Source of the DNA: Linum tenue
Taxonomy: Eukaryota; Streptophyta; Magnoliopsida; Malpighiales; Linaceae
Assembly: GCA_946122785.1 (NCBI GenBank)
Contig: CAMGYJ010000002.1
Coordinates: forward strand, 37,142,495 to 37,206,494
Direction: 5' to 3'
Length of the DNA stretch: 64,000 nt
Under the pieces are notes generated by a model. It did no database searches. It worked only from the letters and a program-made list of their open reading frames with translations, and was not told where the DNA came from. Positions 55,287-64,000 of this stretch are shown piece after piece; within the stretch, counting starts at the first letter, position 1, and each line of letters begins with the position of its first letter. The translations under genes were made by a program, and so were the position numbers.

Positions 55287-56472
55287 GTGGTGTCTATACC
55301 AGCTTCAAAAAAGTTTGAAAACATAGAAAGGTTCATGGGGGAGGCTATAGAGAAGTTCTCGGCCATAGAGGCAGGGTTGCGAAGTCACCAATCACACTTG
55401 ACAGCCTTGACCACTAAGGTGGGGGCTATCTCACAAGCAGCCCTTTCTCGGAGACAATCATATGAAGAGGAACTAAGGGCGGTGACCCTTCGGAGCGGGA
55501 GAGAAATGAGGGAAGTACCTCTCCAGAAGAAATCTCCCAGGGTAGAAGAGCAAACAAAAGCCTCAACTCCCCTCGAGCAAGAAGGGGATCCAAGTGTGAC
55601 GGAGAAGGATAAGGTGGACTCGAATCCGCGAGAACAGAAGAAAAGGAAAGAAAGACCACCTCTTCCTTACCCTACCCGAGTCCACCGACCGCATGGCGGC
55701 AGAGTTCGCCCACTTCATGAAGTTGATGAACTAATTGCACCTCAACATTCCATTTGTTGAGGCCCTCACTCAGATGCCCATGTACGTGAAGTACTTGAAA
55801 TACCTCCTCACCAACAAGAAGAAGCTGGAAGGAATGACTATTGTGATATTGAATGAGAAGTGCTCGGCAATCCTACAGAACCACTTACCTGCAAAGCACA
55901 AGGATCCAGTGAGTTTCACTATCCCTTGTTTTATTGGAAATATATGCATAAGAAAGTCTTTGGAGGACCTAGGTCCTAGCATTAATGTGATGCCGTATAG
56001 ATTGTTTAAAAAGTTAGACCTAGGTGAACCTAGAGCTACTAGGATGAATATCCCGTTGGCTTATAGATCGATAGTGCACCCTAAGGGTGTGGTTGAAGAT
56101 CTACTCATTAAATTCGGGACCCTCATTTATCCGGTCGATTTTGTCATTCTTGACATCGAGGATAATGTGGACGTCCCTCTTATTATAGATAGACCCCTTT
56201 TGGCCACCGCAAAGGCATTAATCGATGTGCATGGTGGTAAGTTGGTACTCAGGGCGGAGGAGGAGGAGGTTACCTTCTCCATAGATGATATCATGAAGTT
56301 TTCTTGTCTTTATGATGATATTGAATACTGTGATGATATATTTGATTTCACTGCGGCACTCGCGTCTGCGGGTGCCAATCTTACTAACCCGTTTGAGAAG
56401 TGTTTTTTAGTAGGTGCGAATGAATCAGAATCTTCGGAAGAGGTCCTGGTCGGGGTCCTATCCCTCCAGTGA
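55287..56472 (+). pseudogene. Gypsy gag C-terminus and aspartic protease
   Basis: The gag tail (55287-55760) has a charged coiled segment (FMGEAIEKFSAIEAGLRSHQ) and VTLRSGREM, typical of Athila gag ends. After a frameshift near 55740 the next frame gives LNIPFVEALTQMPMYVKYLK and the retropepsin-like protease: SFTIPCFIGN, then DLGPSIN at about 55966-55986, IVHPKGVVEDLLIKFG, and VPLIIDRPLLATAKALIDV. The family consensus active site is DLGASIN, so the Ala is Pro here and activity is doubtful. The frame stops at 56470-56472. Confidence 0.82.
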
Positions 56473-56699
56473 ATTCGGCGGGCCGTCCCGCCTAGAGCCC
56501 CGCCGGTGTAAGCATGTCCGCAAAGTCTACCGAGCTGGCAATCTCCGAAAAGGGTTATCAGGAGGAATAATCCTCACAAACTGAGGAAGCCTGTGTTTTG
56601 ACCCACGAAGTGGAGGTGGAAGCCTTACCCCCCATGCCCAAGATTCCTACCTCTTTGGAAGAGCCACCCGAGTTGGAGTTGAAGTCGTTGCCTCCCCCA

Positions 56700-58272
56700 C
56701 CTTGAATATGCCTTCCCGAGGAAAGAAAGCAAGCTCCCGGTCATCATCAATGCAAACCTCACACCTGAGCAGAAAACCCAATTAATCGAGGTCTTGAGAG
56801 AGCCATTGCATGGAAGATCACCAATATATGAGGAATTGGGCCCTCATTTTGTTGGCACAAGATCCTCATGGAAGAGGGCGCCAACCCGGTCCGCTAACCT
56901 CAACAACGAGTGAATCCTAACATGGAGGAAGTGGTGAAGGCCGAGGTGATCAAACTCCTTGACGCTGGGATCATCTACCCAATTTCTGACAGTCAGTGGG
57001 TAAACTCGACTCAGTTGGTTCCCAAGAAAGGAGGTATGACAGTGGTGACAGATGAGAAAGAAGAGCTCATACCAACAAGGACGGTGACCGGGTGGAGGGT
57101 GTGCATTAACTATCGTCGATTGAACGATGTCACTCGTAAAGATCATTTCCCATTGCCTTTCATTGATCAAATCCTAGAGAGGCTCGTGGATCACGACTAT
57201 TACTGCTTCCTGGATGGAATGTCAGGTTACTTTCAGATACCAATCGCCCCGGAAGATCAAGCTAAGACGACATTCATATGCCCCTTCGGAACGTTCACTT
57301 ATAGACGTATTCTGTTTGGATTGTATAATGCCCCGACTACATTTCAGAGATGCATGGTGGCTATCTTCGATAAGCTTGTGGGGGAGATAATGGAGGTGTT
57401 CATGGATGATTTCTTGGTATTTGGGGATTCATTTGCTCACTACTTGGCCAACTTGGAGAAGATTCTAGCGGTGTGACGAGACCAATTTGGCTCTGAGTTG
57501 GGAGAAGTCACATTTTATAGTACGAGAGGGCATTGTTTTGGGGCACAAGATTTTGAAGAAGGGAATTGAGGTAGATTGAGCCAAGGTCGAGACCATAAGT
57601 AAGCTTCCCCCTCTGGCATCAGTTAAAGGCATTAGGAGCTTCCTTAGGCAAGCGTGATTCTATCGCCGAGTTATAGAAATTTTTCAAAGATCACGCTCCC
57701 CCTAGCGAAACTTATAGAGAATGATGCACCTTTCATCTTCACGAAGGAGTGTTTTGAAGCTTTCAATGTCCTAAAAGCTAGGCTCACAAATGCCGCGACA
57801 TGGTGTCTCCGTATTGGACCCTCCCTTTCGAGCTAATGTGTGATGCTAGTGATTATGCAGTGGGAACGGTGTTGGATCAAAGGAGGGGGCGACATTTTCA
57901 ACCCATATGCTATGCCTCAAAGACATTGAACGAGGCTCAAGAGAACTACACAACTACTGAAAAGGAATTATTGGCGGTCATCTTTGCTTTTGAAAAGTTT
58001 CGGTCCTATCTTGTGGTGTCGAAGGTCATTGTATACATTAATCATTTCGTTATCCGTTTCTTGATGAGCAAGACCAATGCCAAACCCCGCTTGATCAGAT
58101 GGATCCTGCTTCTCCAGGAATTCGATGTGGAGATCAAAGACAAGAAAGGGTTGGAGAACCTTGCGGCGGATCGCCTTTCCCGACTTGAAGGTCCCGGGGG
58201 GAGCACTTTCCAAGGCGAGATTAATGACACTTTCCCCGATGAGAAGTTATTCGTGCTTGCCGTGGCTGAGAG
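56700..58272 (+). pseudogene. Gypsy reverse transcriptase and RNase H, interrupted
   Basis: Decayed wording before the domain (VIINANLTPEQK, VGTRSSWKRAPT) leads into the RT core at 56910-57476: DAGIIYPISDSQWV, GWRVCINYRRLNDVTRKDHF, FLDGMSGYFQIPIAPEDQ, PFGTFTYRRILFGLYNAP, and the catalytic FMDDFLVFG near 57400. A stop follows at 57474-57476. The thumb/connection is shredded at 57480-57830. RNase H (57826-58200) has [40 protein letters not shown], and ADRLSRLE. The reading is cut at 58272 by the hAT element and resumes at 61768. Confidence 0.85.
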
Positions 58273-61200
58273 TATAGGTGTCAATCGGGCGGGTTTGGTT
58301 CGGGTTCAATCGGGCTTCGGGTTAATCGGGTTCGGGTTCAATCGGGTTGCGGGTTAGTCGGGTTACGGGTTCATCAGGTTACGGGTCAATCGGGTTGCGG
58401 GTTCATCGGGTTGTGGATCAATCGGGTTATGGGTCGAGCGGGTTACGGGCGGATCGGGTTACGGGTTGTTTGGGTCAGCGCATTGTGTTCCTTACTTTTT
58501 ACTCGTTACAACTTACACTTCATTTATTGCACTAAATTTCAAACATTTTTCACAATTTTTAGTCAATTTGTTTCTACCTCATATTTGAATATGTACTTAT
58601 AAAAGATTTTTTTGTATAAGTACTTATAAAGGTTTATTTTTTTTGTTTCAAAGTGCAACATTAATTTTGTATTCTTTTACATAATTGAGTTATTGCAATC
58701 GTATCACTTAACATATCAGGTTTAACTCTCATTTTGAAATCAAAATTCAACTTGACCACAACTTAAATGTGCCAAAGTCTTACTCAAGTTTGTAGAATAA
58801 CGATAATGTGTGTTAAAGTTTCGATAAATGTAGAAGCATAGAAAACAAGTAGAAAATTAAGTGATTTTTTCTAAAACAATGATTGTTATAACTGATGGTT
58901 AATTTAGTTATTAAATTATAAGCAATTATATATATAGGTCAGACTGGCGTACGTCAGGCGTATACTATACGCCTAAAAATAGTCAAACTATTTAGTTCAT
59001 ATAGTTAGATAAGTATATATGTTGCTTATCAAAGTTCCTAAACTAGTTCATATAATGGGTGTTAGGTTATGTGTACTATAACGATAGCGATTGGTCTATT
59101 ATGATAAGTTGACTCATGATAGATTCTCTTATAGATAATGTCTTAGCTACTAAATGTTAAACTCTTAACTCATAATATGTTCCCAAATCTACTATATTAA
59201 ATTAATCTTATGCCCTTAAAAGACTATAATAAGATTTACTATAGACAATGTCTTAGTCACTAAATGTTGAACTCCTTAATCGTCATAATTCAATTTGTTA
59301 TATGTTTTAGATGATCGAATTATTGCAATTGTATTACTTGCTATATGATTAATCGTAATTGTAATTATAGTCACAAGAATTAGTTAATATGTAATGTCTT
59401 CTTCATTTTTCGTGATAAATGATTAATACTGCTAATATCATAAATAATGAGAAAATTTAGTTTTGATAAATAATGAAATTTTTTTTTTGGCTAACAATGT
59501 ACAAAACAACGTCCTGCATCCCCCCATATTTGGCGCCAAATTTCCCCATAAATTTTGGCTCCAATTTTTTGGTCTCTCGCAATTTACTTGGTTGTTTTGA
59601 CATTTCAGGGACTCTATACCCCCAAAATTTCTTCATGTTATTTATAACTAATGGTAAAAAGATAATATTTTTGGCTGAAAAGTGAAAAATGGGCACATCA
59701 AACGTTCTGCATCCCCATGTTGATTCTCCCTAGAGTAGGCTCCAAATTTCCCTCCTAAATTTTGGCTCCAATTATTTTGGTTTCCCGTAACTTATTTGTT
59801 CTTTTAATTTTATTTGAGGGACTCCATACCCGCCAAGTTTTTTCTCATGTTAATTGTAACTAATGCTAATGCCTAAAGCCATAAACAGTCACACCCAAAT
59901 ATTCATACTAGCGTGCGCCATCATAATCTATAGGTCTATGTTTATATCACTGTACGTCGCTAAGTTTTACTACTTAACAACAAATTAATCAGAGTTTAGG
60001 ATATGATAATATACCATAACTTCTACTGGGTGAAACTTAGTCTCTAATTCTCAAACTTGAATCATGAAATTCATTTAATCTAAAATAATAATAACTGATG
60101 GTTATGATTTATTAAAATATATCAAAGTACATATAATAAGTGCGAACGCATAAGTATGTTGTTTACTTGTTTATCACAAGTTAAATTAGTTCATATCAGG
60201 GGTGCTATGATATGTGTACTACAACTTGCATTGGAGATAGTTTGAATGACGTGATATGATTGAGATAAGATAAATAACGATACGTTCTCAAATCTACTAT
60301 ATACGATTAGTAATGTCCTATAATGCTAACATTGTAATAATCAAATTGATAAGTAATTAAGTATATTATAAATATTGTAAAATAACTTGCATATTAGATC
60401 GTTCGAATAATATTGTATCCAAGATGAGATAACTCATGATAGGTTCTAAAATATAATTACTCAATTAGTCATTGGTTCACAAAAGACAATATTTTAGTTA
60501 CTAAATGTTAAACTCTTAACCCCATAACGGTAAAGATTGTGACAATCACATTGGTAAATAATAGTATATGATATATAATGTAAAATAGTCTGAATTTATG
60601 ATATTCGAGGTTAGATAAGATACCGCATTATGCAGGCTATTTTACATTATGGGTTACATATATGATGGTTTAGAAGTTTAATATTTAGTAACAATGACAT
60701 CTTCTGTAGTAAACATTACTTGCCTTATAGGGCATCACTAATTGGATATAGTAGACATTACTAATTGGATATAGTAAATTTGGGAATATATAATGAGTTA
60801 TCTTATCTCAATCACATCATTCAAACTATCTCAAATGCAGGTTATAGTACAATATTTAAATATGATGGCTTAGAAGTTTAAAATTTAGCGACTAATACAT
60901 TGTCTATTGTAAACTTTATTTGCCTTATAGGGCATCACTAATTGGATATAGTAGAAATTAAACATACCAAATTTAAAAGCAATTAAGTTTCTCTCCTCTT
61001 ATCTTTTGAAAATTAAAATACCAAATTTCCCTCTTCTTTCTTCTCCCTAAAAGTTGAAAACACAAAATTTCTCCTTATTTCTTTTTCCATAAATCGAAAG
61101 CAAATTAAATTGAATTTTCTCTTCTATTAACCATAATTTAATTGATAAATTTAATTGATAATTTTGCTGAATAGTTAGATTAACCAGAATTTTAATGTAT

Positions 61201-61767
61201 ATATACTATATTAATGTTATAGATGGTCTCAATTTTTAATTATTCATAATCAATATAGATAGTGTGGTATTTTATATTTCGCATTTAAGTTTTGTTAATT
61301 TTCCTAAAAAAATTTATATCCAAGTGAACATAATTTTTTATTATTATTATTTTTTAAATTCATAATATCAATTGAATTTCATATTTTAAACTTCCATTTA
61401 CTAAATGAAAATTTTGGCTTTACATGGATATAGAACAAAAAACTTTATTTTGAAAGATATTAATTATTCTTTATTTTTGTACTTCCCTTTGCTATATTAT
61501 ATAGTATATAATATATAATTATTTAGGTCAATCGGGCGGTTTGAGGGTTAGTCGGGTTCGGGTCAATCGGGTTGCGGGTCAATCGGGTTACGGTTCTAAT
61601 CAGGTTACGGGTCAATCGGGTTTGGGTTAAACGGGTTGCGGGTTTTTCGGGTTGCCGGTTAATCGGGTTGCGGGTCATTGACTTTTAGTCAATTCGGGTT
61701 GCGGGCGGGTTACAGGTCGGGTTGGTCGGGCGGGTTACGCGGGTCGAGTTCTGTTTTGACACCTATA
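58273..61767. mobile_element. 3.5 kb non-autonomous hAT-type element with subterminal GGGTT arrays
   Basis: The perfect terminal repeat TATAGGTGTCAA/TTGACACCTATA and the perfect 8-bp duplication GCTGAGAG (58265-58272 and 61768-61775) set the borders to the base, and the Gypsy reading continues across one target copy. Both ends carry arrays of GGGTTACGGGTCAATC-like words (about 58290-58480 and 61528-61745), probably transposase-binding repeats. The 3 kb AT-rich core has no transposase ORF. It contains a tandem duplication of about 190 bp (near 59500-59670 and 59700-59870) and repeated modules in both orientations (for example CTTATAGGGCATCACTAATT at 60727 and 60917). Confidence 0.92.
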
Positions 61768-63050
61768 GCTGAGAGTGCCACCCCGTGGTTTGTTGACTTC
61801 GCTAACTGTTTGGCCAAACATCAACTACCAGAGGGAATCAATAGAAATGAAAAGAAGAAGTATCTTTCCGACCTCCGACACTACTTTTGGGATGATCCTC
61901 ACCTTTTCGGATTGGGGCCGATGGTATCATTCGACAATGTGTACTGAAAAGGGAAATGATGGCTATTCTGAGCTAATGTCATGAGGGACCAACTGAAGGG
62001 CATCACGGAGGAAACCACACAGCAAAGAAGGTGCTTCAAGCGGGATTCTACTGGCTGCCGCTGTTCTGGGATGCCTACTCATTCGTTCGCCATTGTGATA
62101 GATGCCAAAGAACAGGTAATGTCTCTAACCGAAATGAGATGCCATAAATAATTTCCATCGTATGTGAGATTTTTTTATGTATGGGGCATCAATTTCATGG
62201 GCCCTTTCCATCGTCTTTTGGGAATAAGTACAGTCTAGTAGTCGTGGACTATGTCTCGAGTTTGGTGGAAGCGCAAGCCCTACCCACCAATGATGCAAGA
62301 CGAGTCTGCGGATTCCTGAAGAAATTATTCTCACGTTTTGGAACCCCGAGGGCCATCATTAGTTATCGAGGAACCCATATTCAAGGGTAATTCGACAAAA
62401 TCCTTGATCACTATGGTGTCACGCATCAGGTTTCCATGACCTACCACCTGAAATTGTCAAATAGAGAACTGAAGAGGATTCTAGAAAAAACCGTGGACCG
62501 ATCCCGCAAGGATTGGTCGGACAAACTTGATGATGCTTTATGGGAGTACCACACGACCGACAAAACACCAATAGGCATCTCGTCTTACCAATCGGTATAT
62601 GGCAAAGCGTGTCATTTGCTCGTGGAGCTAGAGCAAAGGGCTTTCTGGGCACCAAACTGTTGAATATGGACCCTACTTTGTGTGGCAATGAGAGGAAGTT
62701 GTAGTTGCTAGAACTCGAACAGTGGCGTCTTCACGCCTACGAGAAGTGAACACCAAGATTTACAAGGAGAAGACGAAGCGTCGGCATGATGCAAGACTCA
62801 AAGGGGGGAAAGACTTTTAACCAGGAGAGCAGGTGATTTTGTACAACTCTCGGTTATGTCTTTTCCCCGGGAAGTTGAGATCAAAATGGTTGGCACGTAC
62901 TTGGTGAACCGAGTGTTTCCTTACAGGATGGTGGAGATCTCTACCTGGAGCAAGGGATTTTCAAAGTAAATGGACACCGCCTCAAACGTTACCTCGGCGG
63001 AGAGGTAATGCCCCAAAAGGATGTGGTACTCCTACATGATGTTTAGCCCA
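61768..63050 (+). pseudogene. Gypsy integrase (zinc domain, catalytic core, C-terminal tail), with catalytic residues lost
   Basis: After the RNase H/integrase linker (WFVDFANCLAKHQLPEG, FWDDPHLF), the HHCC zinc domain appears as GYWLPLFWDAYSFVRHCDRCQ-type wording at about 62040-62110. The core follows with [36 protein letters not shown] and [14 protein letters not shown]. In Athila integrases the first block normally has D before FMGPFP and the second has D in ISDGGTHF, so N and Y stand in for the first two catalytic Asp; the Glu in NRELKR is kept. The tail has KIYKEKTKRRHDARLKGGKDF, PGEQVILYNSRLCLFPGKL and HRLKRYLGGEV. Several stops and shifts occur. Confidence 0.85.
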
Positions 63051-64000
63051 AAGTCTCCGTCTAGCTTAAGATGTTAAAATAGCGTTTATTGGGAGACAAC
63101 CCAACGGAGGTATGTCGTTTGAATCGTATTGTAAAACTGTGTTATGTGTAATAACCTCGCCTCAAGCGAGAATGTGCACGTGTTTGTGTTTTATTTGTTT
63201 ATCCTTTGAAGCTCAAACATCCTACCCCGGGAATTTCTCCAACTTTTATTCACCAAGCCATGCGGTAACATCGTTCTACCCCCTATTTTATGCCATTGAG
63301 GGCAGTGTCGATCTTATGTGTGTGTGTGTGGGGGGGGGGGGTAGTTTATGCTTATGCTTGTGTGTGTGAGTGAACGCTTGGATCCTTGATGTATGCACAA
63401 ATTTGAAAAATTTGAGGGCTCCAAGCAATGCATGATCAAAATGGCCGGTTGGTGGGTGAATCTCGTGCTTATTTGGCATCGATCTTGAATGGTTGCATGT
63501 AATCGAGTGCATCCTATTATGATGACTGAGAATGCATTAGGGTTGTGCAAAAGCTTAGTTCTCATGTGTGTTTGAATGAATGGATGTCTTGACTTGGTTA
63601 ATTCTTGATTACAATTGCCATGCATTGAAATTTTTAAAATTGGAATAGATGATTGAGCGGCTAGGTAATGTGAGTTTTTTGTTGATCGTCTTTTTCATGT
63701 GTGATAGATCCCTCTCGCCATGGTGTGTAACATTCACCATTGTCACTAGTGAGTATGATGGAGGAATATGATTTTCCTCGCCCAAAAGTTTATTGTCCCG
63801 AAACATTTTATCCCCTAGTCAACCCCTTTGAGCCGTGTGACTTTGGGGGTCGTTCTAATGCTAGGAGCTTCGTGCTTGTTGAGATTAATGGTGATTGAAA
63901 GAAAGAACCCCACCTATCCTTTCTTCGTGTCGAAGCGTGAGTCATCCTTGTGTTTCGGAGTTCTCGCTTTTGAGCTCCATTGAGGTTTTACATAGGTGGT
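63051..64000 (+). other. post-integrase non-coding region of the Gypsy element
   Basis: LLGDNPTEV wording (bases 63080-63115) and the following CATTGAGGGCAGTG plus a G-run at 63330-63342 are typical of the region after integrase in Athila-like elements. I see no env-like ORF or LTR before the window ends. A (TG)n stretch lies at 63315-63330. Confidence 0.55.

Larger units (their letters stand above)
55265..64000 (+). mobile_element. decayed Athila-like Ty3/Gypsy element, left-truncated, running off the window
   Basis: Gag tail, protease, reverse transcriptase, RNase H and integrase follow in Gypsy order and have Athila wording. The left end begins within gag and lacks an LTR. The right end continues past the window through a long non-coding post-integrase region. 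A 3.5 kb hAT-type element splits it at 58273-61767. Multiple stops and frameshifts show that it is dead. Confidence 0.88.

Noticed and set aside
61678..61947. 89-codon frame crossing the right end of the hAT element
   Set aside because: It fuses hAT subterminal repeats with Gypsy RNase H/integrase linker; the hAT border at 61767 shows that it is not one gene.

Overview
This 64 kb window is nuclear DNA of a flowering plant, most likely a eudicot. It has intron-containing genes of plant-only families (a cytokinin receptor histidine kinase and a CG-1/CAMTA transcription factor), a nuclear-type tRNA-Ser, long AT-rich gaps, and a dense mix of plant transposons (Copia, Athila-like Gypsy, L1-like LINE, SINE, hAT, Mutator-like, fold-back elements). 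I could not fix the species.

Layout. 1-4.5 kb: 3' half of an apparently intact SIRE-type Copia element with an extra ORF after pol and a 3' LTR. 4.5-9.4 kb: AT-rich DNA with a 5'-truncated LINE, two MITE-like repeats and a long ATT microsatellite. 9.4-15.35 kb: one 6 kb decayed LINE between target duplications. 15.4-23.5 kb: a hairpin-rich MITE, a fold-back element, an inverted-repeat element, a decayed Copia copy interrupted by a hAT element, and a LINE fragment. 24.0-25.4 kb: a Mutator-like element carrying a host gene fragment (Pack-MULE 1). 26.5 kb: a tRNA-derived SINE. 28.5-38 kb: the gene island, with an AHK3-type cytokinin receptor (+, 10 coding exons, 1020 aa), tRNA-Ser(UGA), nuclear transport factor 2 (+, 2 exons, 123 aa) and a 204-aa single-pass membrane protein of unknown function (-, 2 exons). 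38.8-43.3 kb: a nest of elements, including a Mutator-like element carrying a Clp ATPase fragment (Pack-MULE 2) that was later hit by two hAT elements and a fold-back element, followed by an element with a palindromic minisatellite. 43.6-51 kb: a CAMTA4-type calmodulin-binding transcription activator (-, 13 coding exons, 977 aa). 51.3-55.2 kb: a hAT element just upstream of CAMTA, a MITE, and a third Pack-MULE with an eIF4B fragment. 55.2-64 kb: a decayed Athila-like Gypsy element split by a 3.5 kb hAT-type element.

Function. The host genes are signalling and housekeeping genes: cytokinin perception at membranes, Ran-dependent nuclear import, calcium/calmodulin-regulated transcription, and serine decoding. 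They do not form an operon-like unit. The AHK3-NTF2-membrane-protein order seems to match a conserved neighbourhood in Arabidopsis. The most unusual content is the concentration of DNA transposons: three Mutator-like elements each carrying a different host gene fragment, five hAT-type insertions with perfect 8-bp target duplications, and a palindromic minisatellite that encodes the same 11-residue repeat on both strands. Exon boundaries were deduced by eye from GT/AG sites, reading phase and remembered family sequence. Transposon family names rest on motifs and target duplications, not on database searches.
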